From Phoronis ovalis (lineage: Eukaryota; Phoronida; Phoronidae), in NCBI GenBank assembly GCA_028565635.1, contig JAOXYB010022737.1, forward strand, positions 1-16,818: DNA of 16,818 nt, in the 5' to 3' direction. Position 1 is the stretch's first letter. Each line of letters begins with the position of its first letter. Below, piece by piece: positions 9,401 to 16,649 of the stretch. The position numbers and the translations under genes are program-made. The notes under the pieces were generated by a model, which was not told where the DNA came from, searched no databases, and was given only the letters and a program-made list of their open reading frames with translations.

Positions 9401-11692
9401 TGCAATAAAAGTTTGGAACAACATGAACTGCATGATAGTGAGAAAATAATGGTTGGTATTATCATAAATAATTTTTAAATATCTTCCTCTTGGTTGTAAG
9501 TTCTATTTAATTTTGACATAATTAATGTGTTTTTCTTGCTGGTTTTATTTTTTTGTGTGAACTTAATCACCCAGGTTGTTGTTAATATATTTACAATGTA
9601 TAGGAAACAACAGTTTTTAAGGGTTGTGCTATGTACAAAAACTTGTGTGAAGTCAGCATTTTGAGTTAACTTGCATGCACTGCAGTGAAATCAGCGTTAT
9701 CAAGCTAACTGATGTAGCATTTGGTTGCAACAACTCATTTGATTTTAAAAAGGACAAAGGATATTACTAGTTGCAATGTATGTTAGACAATGATTATTTC
9801 ACAAACAATCATCTTGTTATAAGTTGTGATGTATGTTCCAATAGTAAATTTGCCAAGTATTTCTTTGGCATAGATTTGTTTGTAATCCTTAAAATTATGA
9901 AAGAGTGTCATTTCTTTATAGATCGGTAAAGCTGAATATGAAAAGCATAGGGTAGCTATGTTACTGGCAAATTCATCTGATCCTATTAACCTGGGTATCA
10001 GCATACTGGAAAATAAAAGTGCCTCAACAGAAGAACATGTCTGCAGTTTAAAATTTTTCTCTCAATGTTTGGAAACTGATGCAGACTGGAAACATCTGCA
10101 GGTAAATGAAACAGTTCAAAGGCACATCTTCATGTCGATATGTTTTGATGTTAATGGCATTTATCCTTTTTCCCATATCAAATTTCCATTATTTTTGCAT
10201 TTCTAACTTCTCTCTGAATTCTGCGTATTTGGCCATATCTTGTAACTGGATGTGAGAGGAAAATATGAGATTTGAATGAGGAGAACATGTAGCAGACACA
10301 CATCACAGTTTTAAGGACAATATCTTCAAACAGCATGTGATACACTTCTTATCTTTGCGCTGCCCTAAAATAGTTAATTATTTTCATTTGGGGCACATAT
10401 AATTTAGCAAAGGTACTTGAATTTTTTAATATAATTATAATAATTAGGAAAAAGAGAATGCAGGCCAGGAATTATGTAATACTATAAAAATTGAGGGTTT
10501 TTTAAACTTTAATTTTGAATCATTTAAAAAGCCAACTGCTATTCTTTCATACATTGCTATGTAATATATAAAACATAGGCTTCCTATCTTTGTTTTGGTG
10601 TAAAATTTACTCTTTACAGGGTTCTTTGGATTTGCAAATTCTTGTAATACATATTCGCAAACTTAGAAACCTTGGAAACTGAATTCTTTACAAATCATAG
10701 TTCTTCATAGAAGCCATGTGGGTAATAAACATAAATAAAAACTAGGTTACTATAAAAAATTATTATTTAAATGTTCTTTTTTTACAGAATGCTTTAATGA
10801 AATTTGTTGTTGAAGAGTCTACTTATGAGTGTCATCTTGAAGCCTTGCAGTGTATTGTAAATGTCTTCTTCAAGCAGGGCAGCAAACCTAGCTCTTTTCA
10901 ACAACAAACAATTCTAAATATAGTAGCTACAACACAGGGGCAAAGCAATAAAGCTGCTCTTTTAATTCCGGTATCTGCTATCTTAATTTTGCAGAGGTTG
11001 GAAGATGGACATGACTGTAGGTATGTAAAATGTTCTGCATAAAGGTATTAAAGTTATTTTGTGCTTGTATACTCGTATCTTGAGGCCATGGTCAACATTT
11101 TAAAAGGATCATGGAAATAGGCTTTTAAGTTGTGTATTTGATACTCAAAATCATGATATGTGTATTCTTCTAAAAAGGATCAGCTTGTAGTTTGCCAGAG
11201 TTAATGAACTACTTTTTTTTCACTGTGAGTTATTAAATTTCTAAAATGATATCTTTTATGAATAAGAAATAGGAAATTAAACAAAACAAGCAATTACAGA
11301 TGCGGCTAAATAACTCCGTCTTCCAAATGTTATATTCTGAAATTTTATATGGCTCACTGAGAAATATTAAACATCATTAATACTCCAGACCATAGAAGCC
11401 AAATGAATTCTATGTTCTGTGATGTGAGTTCCAAGTTTTCAAATTTTCATAAAACCTGAATTCAAAATTGCAGTCACTGATCTACTGTAAAAAGTCTATT
11501 TATATGGTTCCAGCATTCCTATATCCTACTTGCATAGTTTTATAATTTCTGAAAATTTGTATACCCTCATAAGAGATATTTCTCGAAATTTGTACAGTTC
11601 TATTTTTAAAGAATTTTGACAGTTTTAAAATTTGCAGGAAACTTATTGAATGTCTTGTCTGTGTAATAACAGTCATGTACTCAAGACCTTGA
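306..11692 (+). CDS. THADA: THADA/Trm732-like protein, C-terminal part, 13-14 exons, 5' partial
   Basis: Spliced gene; the exons listed below join in one frame to about 778 residues, or 795 with the candidate last exon. Known for the family: THADA is the animal relative of yeast Trm732, a large HEAT/armadillo-repeat partner of the Trm7/FTSJ1 methyltransferase that 2'-O-methylates position 32 of the tRNA anticodon loop; insect THADA has also been linked to SERCA and energy storage. Seen here: the DUF2428 region spans exons 3-7 (residues about 125-340 of the window protein), with LSPDHQLVL and CCWLNIK at its centre and TRRSAGLP at residues 318-325. Helical repeats follow, including SPLWAIRNSAMQLFG and LLQPSLFPVL. 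All 12 internal junctions have matching phases, which strongly supports the model. The N-terminal half lies outside the window. The family is strongly supported; the exact 3' end is not. No enzyme motif is seen, as expected for a non-catalytic partner. Confidence 0.9.
485..2520 (+). other. THADA intron 1 (2036 bases)
   Basis: Long A+T-rich intron. It contains an 85-base palindromic repeat copy at 861-945, described separately. The rest has no open frame above background, and I see no RNA gene in it. Confidence 0.8.
861..945. repeat. short palindromic dispersed repeat, copy 1 (MITE-like)
   Basis: 85 bases with perfect 12-base terminal inverted repeats, cttaatattgct at 861-872 and agcaatattaag at 934-945. 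The inner structure is TTAA-TATTGC...GCAATA-TTAA, which recalls the TTAA target sites of piggyBac-type elements. A hairpin TATCCTAT/ATAGGATA (883-890, 893-900) lies inside. A related copy lies at the right edge of the window in the same orientation, so this is a dispersed family rather than a chance palindrome. Confidence 0.75.
2521..2714 (+). CDS. THADA: THADA exon 2 in window
   Basis: Acceptor tactag at 2515-2520, donor gtaagt at 2715; starts with one base completing a lysine codon and ends in phase 1. Encodes YAVEKHWQFYIPTD, then a long helix (FIKQLLVQIKNAL) and LQAAKLYPAHG, matching the helix plus 'AA..P.HG' pattern that precedes the DUF2428 region in THADA. Confidence 0.87.
2862..3300. 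repeat. diverged tandem array, about three units of 140-147 bases
   Basis: Units begin at 2862, 3009 and 3149, each with tttttg. Units 1 and 2 share GGCAGC, then AGAAC.CAGCAAAC.TTTTAATACAA, then TATCAAAGA.TATG. Unit 3 keeps the TGCCATTTTG start and a weaker ATTTC...TTCCTGAG tail. Unit spacing is 147 and 140. An open frame at 2823-3155 passes through the array but is only the repeat read as protein. Confidence 0.7.
3334..3355. repeat. short perfect hairpin in THADA intron 2
   Basis: CTTCCAAC (3334-3341) and GTTGGAAG (3348-3355) with a 6-base loop. More G+C than its surroundings. No neighbouring RNA-gene features seen. Confidence 0.4.
4172..4209 (+). promoter_or_regulatory. alternative 3' splice site leading to an in-frame stop
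   Basis: Acceptor tttatag ending at 4177, with a pyrimidine tract (ctttctggacctgttgtttt) better than that of the chosen site at 4285. It lies 108 bases upstream, so it keeps the same reading phase, giving HG-MNSLCVNSV and then TGA at 4207-4209. Use of this site would make a premature stop. Confidence 0.4.
4286..4444 (+). CDS. THADA: THADA exon 3 in window (start of DUF2428 region)
   Basis: Acceptor aaatag at 4280-4285, with a poor pyrimidine tract; donor gtgaga at 4445. The two leading bases complete the glycine begun at 2714, giving PAHG-LILVCQRCL, then STLWADILHTVIEYSSQLID. This acceptor was chosen because the better-looking one at 4177 runs into a stop at 4207. Ends in phase 1. Confidence 0.83.
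4445..4929 (+). other. THADA intron 3 (485 bases)
   Basis: A+T-rich; nothing recognised. Acceptor ccttgcag at 4922-4929 is strong. Confidence 0.75.
4930..5063 (+). CDS. THADA: THADA exon 4 in window (DUF2428 core)
   Basis: Encodes DAAPSFAEMGQAIQELI, then LSPDHQLVLACCWLNIK, the most recognisable THADA/DUF2428 signature in the window. Strong acceptor, donor gtaatt at 5064; enters in phase 1 and leaves in phase 0. Confidence 0.93.
5064..5387 (+). other. THADA intron 4 (324 bases)
   Basis: T-rich 3' half leading to the acceptor tttgtag at 5381-5387. Nothing else seen. Confidence 0.75.
5388..5525 (+). CDS. THADA: THADA exon 5 in window
   Basis: Encodes ESSLLLGKLIDVLPL, a middle segment, then LQEIGSVFIKILTKFRHRG. 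This continues CCWLNIK with the family's 'KE.SLLLG' helix and ends in the conserved 'F..IL...RHRGA' turn that spans the next junction. 46 codons, phase 0 at both ends; donor gtaagt. Confidence 0.92.
5526..5955 (+). other. THADA intron 5 (430 bases)
   Basis: A+T-rich noncoding sequence, acceptor ctaacag at 5949-5955. Nothing recognised. Confidence 0.75.
5956..6060 (+). CDS. THADA: THADA exon 6 in window
   Basis: 35 codons, phase 0 at both ends: GAIESCSLGFMKFCGKLLGS, then an acidic turn and IPKKILLQ. Matches the 'RHRGAFE....F..FC..L' helix of the family. Donor gtatga. Confidence 0.91.
6061..6546 (+). other. THADA intron 6 (486 bases)
   Basis: A+T-rich. Short frames on either strand show no family resemblance. 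Acceptor cttgtag ends at 6546. Confidence 0.75.
6547..6657 (+). CDS. THADA: THADA exon 7 in window (TRRSAGLP motif)
   Basis: 37 codons, phase 0 at both ends. Encodes ALSILDNTNSASSITRRSAG followed by LPLILECVL. The R-R-S-A-G-L/I-P motif is the hallmark at the C-terminal end of DUF2428 in THADA/Trm732 proteins. Donor gtaggt. Confidence 0.95.
6658..7696 (+). other. THADA intron 7 (1039 bases)
   Basis: The longest intron of the central part. The stretch about 6785-6970 is visibly richer in G+C and CpG than its surroundings, and 7230-7500 is also more mixed in composition; these may be remnants of inserted elements. No coding match seen. Confidence 0.65.
7697..7937 (+). CDS. THADA: THADA exon 8 in window
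   Basis: Encodes KHLLEQTMKTLLDAA, then LPQVHAMNMLKELFRNANIS, and ends GFESPLWAIRNSAMQLFG. The sequence 'Q.HA.N.L...F....' followed by 'SP.W..RN.A..LF' is the conserved HEAT pair after DUF2428. Acceptor attatag, donor gtatgt; ends in phase 1. Confidence 0.94.
8229..8466 (+). CDS. THADA: THADA exon 9 in window
   Basis: Encodes GTLISRVFGQKAHNG, which continues LFG across the 291-base intron exactly as in THADA ('LF..L..RIFG'). It then encodes ITAAQFYSYHPQLQSFMLKK and LLQPSLFPVLTILSKL. Acceptor atttgtag; donor gtttga is weak at positions +3 to +5. Ends in phase 2. Confidence 0.92.
8664..8894 (+). CDS. THADA: THADA exon 10 in window
   Basis: Starts with one base completing a serine codon. Encodes VETLLGNSIFAVRQLAATSL, then MNTLHGVLLVIQKLLASLQ. 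It matches the family's 'V..MA..AL..F' helix and 'N..HG.LL.V..LL' helix. Acceptor attcatag, donor gtgaga, ends in phase 2. Confidence 0.92.
8895..9261 (+). other. THADA intron 10 (367 bases)
   Basis: A+T-rich; acceptor taattag ends at 9261. Nothing recognised. Confidence 0.75.
9262..9451 (+). CDS. THADA: THADA exon 11 in window
   Basis: Encodes SISPENKDLPELYHLLLSKE, then ANTCSLTCAKYIEILKVAKT and an acidic tail. Corresponds to the variable helices after the HG.LL helix. Entry phase 2, exit phase 0. Donor gttggt is weak, so the exact end is less certain than for its neighbours. Confidence 0.8.
9452..9921 (+). other. THADA intron 11 (470 bases)
   Basis: A+T-rich with T-runs; acceptor tctttatag ends at 9921. 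Nothing recognised. Confidence 0.75.
9922..10101 (+). CDS. THADA: THADA exon 12 in window
   Basis: 60 codons, phase 0 at both ends. Encodes IGKAEYEKHRVAMLLANSSD, then STEEHVCSLKFFSQCLETDA. Helical, poorly conserved C-terminal repeat region; supported mainly by open frame, strong sites (ttctttatag and gtaaat) and phase match. Confidence 0.82.
10102..10787 (+). other. THADA intron 12 (686 bases)
   Basis: A+T-rich noncoding sequence ending in a strong polypyrimidine tract and ttttacag. Nothing recognised. Confidence 0.75.
10788..11020 (+). CDS. THADA: THADA exon 13 in window
   Basis: Encodes NALMKFVVEESTYECHLEAL, then QQQTILNIVATTQGQSNKAA and ILILQRLEDGHDC. Amphipathic helices fit the family's C-terminal HEAT-like repeats. 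Strong acceptor (ttttttacag), donor gtatgt, ends in phase 2, so at least one more exon is required. Confidence 0.83.
11021..11637 (+). other. putative THADA intron 13 (617 bases)
   Basis: A+T-rich sequence with several weak acceptor-like AGs. Two others in the right phase lead to short open peptides (from 11191 and from about 11435), but neither is convincing. Its end at 11637 depends on the tentative last exon. Confidence 0.45.
11638..11692 (+). CDS. THADA: candidate terminal THADA exon
   Basis: The acceptor aaatttgcag ends at 11637. The first base completes the arginine begun at 11019, then 17 codons read KLIECLVCVITVMYSRP before TGA at 11690. An AATAAA at 11727-11732 and a GT-rich stretch near 11750 follow, as expected for a last exon. 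No family match is possible for so short a peptide. Known vertebrate THADA proteins run considerably further, so missing exons or a wrong choice are real alternatives. Confidence 0.4.
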
Positions 11693-11726
11693 GTACAGAG
11701 AAACTCCCAGTCCTAATTAATTCAAA

Positions 11727-11732
11727 AATAAA
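11727..11732 (+). promoter_or_regulatory. candidate poly(A) signal for the THADA gene
   Basis: AATAAA, 34 bases after the TGA of the candidate last exon, with a GT-rich stretch about 20 bases further on. Other AATAAA copies exist at 12137 and 12610 and could serve instead if the transcript is longer. Confidence 0.4.
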
Positions 11733-11863
11733 CAAGTAATGTTCCTTCCTGTGTGGCTGATGTCTTAATTTATAAACACATTTCATCTAAATGTTAAGGT
11801 CTCATAAGGCAAGATCAAAAGAAAAAACTTTTGTAACAAGTCCGACAGCTTCAAATTTCGGCA

Positions 11864-11907
11864 TTTAAAATTTTTTTTTTTTGATTACTGTAAAAAAAAA
11901 TTTAAAA
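11864..11907. repeat. poly-T/poly-A hairpin
   Basis: TTTAAAA followed by a 12-base T run (11871-11882), then, after a short GATTACTG loop, a run of nine A and TTTAAAA. The arms pair over about 16 bases with one mismatch. It could be the mutated end of a small element, or simple-sequence drift. Confidence 0.45.
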
Positions 11908-11963
11908 ACACGTAAAACCCAAATTCTAGCGGTATTGTCTGATATAAAATATGTTTTCGATTC

Positions 11964-12075
11964 TTTTTAACACTAAAAAAACCTGACCAACTCAATTTTT
12001 TAGGGCTTTCGCTCATTAAACACTTTTTAAATCAAAACCGACACAGTTTTTGAGGGCTTTTGCCCGTTAAGCAAC
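11964..12075. repeat. diverged tandem pair, units of 60 and 52 bases
   Basis: Units start tttttaa at 11964 and 12024. The best-conserved part is GGGCTTTCGCTCATTAA against GGGCTTTTGCCCGTTAA, with an AAAACC-like block before it. It lies in the gap between the two genes; function unknown. Confidence 0.55.
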
Positions 12076-12352
12076 TTTTATTTTCGGTGTGGCCTATTGA
12101 TGTTATTTTCCTTCTCCCATTGACTCAAATGTTTGAAATAAAGTTTATCTATTTTGAATTGGCTAAAATGAGATGGAGCTTTATCTATAATGGGGCTATA
12201 CAACATTAATTATTACAAACAAAAACTAAGAAAATAGGTTTGTACAGTTAATATTTATTTGCAATTGAATGGTAAAAAAATAGACGAAAGTGTGAATTGC
12301 TTAGTTTGGGACTAAATCATATACAGTTATCCCTTTTTCAGCAAGCCTAAAT

Positions 12353-12420
12353 TATTTGCCAAATTTGTACACCCCAAAAATAAAAATAATAATTTTTTGA
12401 GTGTACAAATCTGATAATTT
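12353..12420. repeat. imperfect long hairpin between the convergent genes
   Basis: Core arms ATTTGTACAC (12363-12372) and GTGTACAAAT (12401-12410) are perfect. Pairing continues inward through AAAAA/TTTTT and loosely outward through ATTAT/ATAAT-type segments. Total stem about 20 or more with mismatches. Confidence 0.55.
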
Positions 12421-12715
12421 TTACCCTAATTATTTTCCCTATGATAGTTGTGCATCACTTTTGTAACATAAAATTCTTGTATAAATGATATCCTGAGTTG
12501 TCTACTTAAACAGTAATATCATACAGAACAAAGTAACTTCCAAACACTGTGTATATTATAACATTTTTTTGCAACAAATAATAATAAATGTTAAATTATC
12601 TAATATATGAATAAACTCCAGACATGAGTTACCAACTCATTAAGGTCATAGTACAATTTGCTTTCACCAGATTCTTTGAACTGTTAATAACCAGAAGGAA
12701 CAAAAAAAGAAACTA

Positions 12716-12721
12716 TTTATT
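12716..12721 (-). promoter_or_regulatory. candidate poly(A) signal for the NWD-like gene
   Basis: TTTATT on the plus strand, that is AATAAA on the minus strand, about 90 bases past the TAG at 12810. Position and motif fit a minus-strand transcript end. Confidence 0.5.
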
Positions 12722-12809
12722 AACAACATCACATTTTTCTTTGTTATCACAGTTAGAGAACACTTTCAATAATACCTGAGTCACATTTTGTTATTTCTAT
12801 CCTTGTTTA

Positions 12810-13049
12810 CTAATTTTTACCATGACTGACTTTGAATGCATATAATCTATTTGTCTGATCTTTTTGCCCGAGAAGTAGCAGATGTTCTGCATTTGTTGAG
12901 AAACTCATTTTAGATATTTTTAATTCCATTTGCATGCTGAACACTTCTTTTACATTGTTGCTTGGAGTTATTGCCCATAGCTTTAAAATACCATCGGTTG
13001 ATGCTGAAGCTGCCCACAAACCATTATCAGATATTGCCACACTACATAC
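12810..13049 (-). CDS. NWD-like last exon, final WD repeats and stop
   Basis: Acceptor tttgcag (plus strand ctgcaaa) at 13050-13056. The exon joins HTTP to VCSVAISDNGLWAASASTDG, a textbook WD repeat 'H..PV..VA.S.NG...AS.S.DG.L.LW' restored by the splice. A last blade follows (ISKMSFSTNAEHLLLLGQKD), then a basic end and TAG at 12810-12812. 79 codons plus stop. Confidence 0.88.
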   Translation of the reverse strand, partial: VCSVAISDNGLWAASASTDGILKLWAITPSNNVKEVFSMQMELKISKMSFSTNAEHLLLLGQKDQTNRLYAFKVSHGKN

Positions 13050-16000
13050 CTGCAAATGATATGGATTAATATTTTAGATAGTTTAATTCTTGTATTAAGG
13101 CATTCCTTGATTGTTCCTCTACCAATGTTAATTTTTATACTGATAAAAAAATAGTTGTTGGGCTTTAGTTTTTGGTTATTTAACACTGTTTTAAATCATT
13201 CTGGTTCATGAAGTATATTGTTTTGGTTACTGTAAATTAGTTAATATAAAGAAATCTTTTAAACAAAAGGAAAGTTGAGCAATAAAAAATTTCATATGAC
13301 AACGATTCTAATATTATATTCTAATATTATTTGTAAAAAAAATACAATTGGAGAACAACATTAAGAACTATGTTTTGTTAGTATTGGAGAGTTCCAATGT
13401 TTACTTACTGGAGTTGTATGTCTGTAGCATGATTTTATTTCTTTGTCTCCCACAGTGATTCCGGTTTCTGTGTCATACACTAGCACCCAGCCATCTGCTG
13501 AGCCTGTGATAATATGGTTGGTATTAGTCGACCGTTCTAAACATCTGGTTGGTCCACTACAGGATTCATAGTCTACCCAATGCGGTCTGTAATACTGACC
13601 CCTGGCACGTTGATTGTTTACTAAGGCTTGGTCACATTTTCCAGTTTCGATGAACCAAATAACAGCACTGAATCCCAAAACTACCAAAATACTGGAATCA
13701 GTTAATGCTATAACACTGTCCCCTAAATGTGGTACTTTACACATAGGCCGGTAACAGTGCTCCAGCTTTGAGGTGCTGTTTGAAAGATTAATAGCTGCCA
13801 GTCGAATGTGGCCAGTTCCTGGTTTGAAACCACCAAGTTGTTTTTTGCACATCTCTTGGATTTCTTGTATGCCTTTTTCATCACATATTATTGCAAATAC
13901 GAGATATTTCACATTTTTGGTCAGCAATAAATGAAAGTTTTTATACTCAAATTTCTTTATAGGAAGGACTTTTTCTTGACACATTTCTTCCAGATTCCAT
14001 ATTTCTATTTGAATGCTTTCATCCTGTCTTGTTGCTGTGTAGCAGTGGGTTTTATCTGGTGACAAAACGAGACCTAAAATTTCCTGAAAGAGCAAATTGT
14101 GCGGTTTTCCTGAATTCAAATCCCAAGCCTTCAAATTTCCTGAAGTCTTGTCCCAAGCTAATAGCATCGTGTCATTAAGTGCTAGATATAAAGAATCAAC
14201 ATGCATGTCAGGAGATGGAATGTCGAGTTGTTTTTGCCAGTTCTTGTCTCTTACAATGAAAGAATTATTTGAAGAAGAAACATGTAGCTGATCATTTTTT
14301 GTTGTTATTTCAAAATCTGTAACATCAAAATTAGACCTCAAGTCTTCAGATGTACAAAACAATGGAAACATAGGAGCTAGCAGAGGTGTTTCACTGGTCT
14401 GAATGTAATCTCTGGATTGTTGAAGGAGACTTGAAAGGTTTGGCATATTTTGTGCATCATCTGGAAGCCTGGCTAGTAACTGCACTGGAATTTGTACAAT
14501 GGTCTTCAGTGGAGAATTTTCAAGGGTTTGATGAAGTAGTGCAATTTCCTGATCTTGCACTTCATTGGAAAGTGTTCCAATTTCGTTGACTACTTGATTG
14601 ATAGACAATGTAGCTGATTTCATTATAATGTACTTGAGATTACATATAGTGTGTTCTTTTAACTGGGTTATGTTTCCAGCATTCTTTAAGTGGTGCAGCA
14701 AGGCTTCAAGACGACGTACGCTGGCATAACTGGTTACTTGGCGGTCTGCATTTTCAAGTGTGAGATTTCGTTTGACAAGTGAAATTGTCTTTTTAATTGG
14801 CTTGTCTGATAAATAAATTTCTATCATATCTTTGTGAAGTTGTTCTTTAGTTGCCTTAACATACCTATCCTCAGCTGCTTCAATGAATTGACGATGATAC
14901 CAGTAGACAGTAGTTTTACCTTGTGATAGTCTCTCGACTAAATACTCACTAATATCATGGTGAATACGAGCCCACAGTAATGGCGGTATTCTAATAATAT
15001 CTTTAGCTGGAGGATCATGGTATTGGTAGATATCGATTAAAACTTCATTGCTGCAAGATAAAGTGTCCTCTAGTTCAATTTCACTTAAACCATTCAAGCC
15101 AACTGTTAGATATCCAAGGGATTTCTGAATGAGTATATTTCCAAATTTAATTTCTATCTTTTGAAACAGTTGATTAATGGCTTCTCTCACGGTAGAAGCC
15201 AGCACTGTATCTGACACTGGTATGTATGATGTCCATTGAGCTGCCTGATCTGCCATCAATTTCAGAAACAATGGTGTTGGATGATTTTCTAAAACAGAAT
15301 ATAGTAGCTTTTGTTGCTCTGTCGTAATTGTTCGATTGTGGCGCTTGATGTGGGAATCCAGTATCTCCTGTCCTATTGTGAGAGCAACTGGTTTTAACTC
15401 GAGGAAGCATTCAGATTTCAGTATTTGTTTCTTCAGATTCGTCAAGCAGTTGTGTTCATGAGGTAATGTTGAATATATAAAGTAAATGTTGGCAGGCAGT
15501 GAATTTAAAACCCACTTCATTTGATAGGCATTATATGCAGGAGACAACTGGTCAACAGAATCCAATAGAATGAAGACTTTTCGATTTGCTAAAGATCTGG
15601 AAATATTGCGGATAAATCGTGGAAAATAATTCAAGAGGTTCTTCATGGTTCGATATCCATAAGGATCCATTATTATATCACATATATCTGCTAGCTGACC
15701 ACAAATGCTATCAAGAACCGAATAAATATCATTACTGAAAGGTGATGTTCCCAAAAAACGAATGATGCGAATACAGTCATCTCCAAACCAAACACGAAGC
15801 TTTTTCATTACCATGGCCATGACAGACGTTTTACCAACCCCAGACTCGGCATAGATTACTAATGGGATCCCACGTTTTTCTTGCAGAAATTTCTTGATGT
15901 TCTTCAAAATTTCATCTTGCCCGCAGAAAGTTTCACATTTTTTAACACAGAAGTGAAGATGGTGAAGATTTTCTCCATAATCGCTGTAGTATTCAGAAAT

Positions 16001-16649
16001 GCGTATAGCCTTTAAAAGAATAATTATAATAATAATGTCATTGGTTATTTCATATTATAAGCATAGAAAAAATTATATCAGATCCTAAAAATGCAGGGAA
16101 ATGCTTTGCATTTGTCACCTTAATACTAAAAAACACTGAAAACGAAGAGGCGCATAATTACTTCTACATTTGAAATCTTACTGAAAAATGTTATCGCATT
16201 TATTGTGCTTTAAACTATGTCTAATTTTGACATTTGAAAATTTACTTTTTAAAATGACTCAAAGTTACTTAGTGAGCATTAGCTTATTTGACTTTTTTGA
16301 CTATGGTTTCTACATGATTGTGTATAATGGTATAATTGTATTCTTCAAGTCACATTATGGGCAAAAGCATTTCTATAGTTAATAAAATGCCTCTTGGAAT
16401 ATTCTACAGTTTGTAAAGGCATACTTTTTGCTGTGTTGTGATAGCCTTGTTGACTAGCTTCAATGTGTCCTCCACAAAATTGGAAATAAATGTTTCCAAA
16501 TAAATCTGATGTTCTTTATGGATTTCTGGATTAATACCACCAGTTTGCCAGGTAACATGGTATTTCTTGAAGTTGGGCCCCAATGCAGGTTTGACTTTCT
16601 CACTGGACAATGCTTGCCTTAGTTTTGCCACATCAGTGTCAATTTCAAC
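12810..16649 (-). CDS. NACHT and WD repeat protein (NWD1/NWD2 type), C-terminal 1021 residues
   Basis: Three exons in consistent phase 0: 16649-16425, 16009-13409 and 13049-12810. Domains, numbered within the window protein: an N-terminal helical part with TWQTGGINPEIHKEHQIYLE (about 29-48); a NACHT/STAND ATPase with Walker A AESGVGKTS (129-137) and Walker B VFILLDSVDQLS (220-231); a winged-helix-like segment with RIPPLLWARI (about 415-424) and WYHRQF (445-450); a helical linker; then WD-type repeats from about 635, the clearest being SADGWVLVYD and STDGILKLWAI. Known: NWD proteins are cytosolic STAND ATPases related to apoptosome and NLR proteins; NWD1 has been linked to steroid-receptor and purinosome assembly. 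Inference: an oligomerising scaffold or sensor. The WD part is only about 390 residues, shorter than the double-size array of vertebrate NWD1/2. The N terminus is outside the window, so no start codon can be given. Confidence 0.92.
13050..13408 (-). other. NWD-like intron between the last two exons (359 bases)
   Basis: A+T-rich. It contains a short direct repeat of ttctaatattat near 13305-13330. Donor gtaagt (plus strand acttac) at 13403-13408. Reading through the donor gives a stop at 13361, so retention would truncate the last blades. Confidence 0.8.
13409..16009 (-). CDS. NWD-like giant exon: NACHT, winged helix, linker, WD repeats
   Basis: A single open 2601-base exon, 867 codons, phase 0 at both ends. 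It begins AIRISEYYSDYGENLHHLHF and CETFCGQDEILKNIKKFL, matching the family's 'HL.FC......GR.EIL..I..YL' lead-in to the P-loop. Walker A lies at about 15827-15850 and starts with alanine rather than glycine, which still fits [AG]xxxxGK[ST]. Walker B lies at about 15542-15577, with acidic residues D and D two apart (LLDSVDQ). The downstream helices and IPPLLW/WYHRQF stretches are specific to NWD proteins rather than to generic NLRs or TEP1. Uninterrupted length argues for a live gene. Confidence 0.94.
16010..16424 (-). other. NWD-like intron (415 bases)
   Basis: Donor gtatgc (plus strand gcatac at 16419-16424) and acceptor ttttaaag at its 3' end; the pyrimidine tract is interrupted. A+T-rich, nothing else recognised. 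Confidence 0.8.
16425..16649 (-). CDS. NWD-like upstream exon
   Basis: 75 codons, phase 0 at both ends: VEIDTDVAKLRQALSSEKVK, then YHVTWQTGGINPEIHKEHQI and a long helix ending TTQQK. The GGINP..H..H..YL motif matches the region preceding the NACHT domain in NWD1/NWD2. Acceptor tatttag at the upstream side (16650-16656). Confidence 0.88.

Larger units (their letters stand above)
11733..12715. other. intergenic region between convergent genes
   Basis: About 1 kb of A+T-rich sequence between the candidate poly(A) signals of two genes converging tail to tail. It holds a poly-T/poly-A hairpin (11864-11907), a diverged tandem pair (11964-12075) and a long imperfect hairpin (about 12353-12420). No gene seen. 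Confidence 0.6.

Noticed and set aside
9783-10004. Minus-strand frame overlapping THADA exon 12
   Set aside because: It overlaps a phase-consistent exon and shows no homology or splice support.
11191-11224. Possible 34-base microexon (SLPELMNYFFFT) after THADA exon 13
   Set aside because: Right phase and a gtgagt donor, but the pyrimidine tract is poor, no fitting next exon was found, and the peptide looks like T-rich noncoding DNA.
13300-13331. Direct repeat ttctaatattat
   Set aside because: A 12-base A/T duplication in an intron, most simply a replication slip.
14097-14589. Plus-strand open frames opposite the large NWD exon
   Set aside because: They are antisense shadows of a strongly supported 867-codon exon.
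16188-16382. Plus-strand hydrophobic 64-codon frame
   Set aside because: It lies in the NWD intron; the Phe/Leu-rich sequence is what T-rich noncoding DNA gives.
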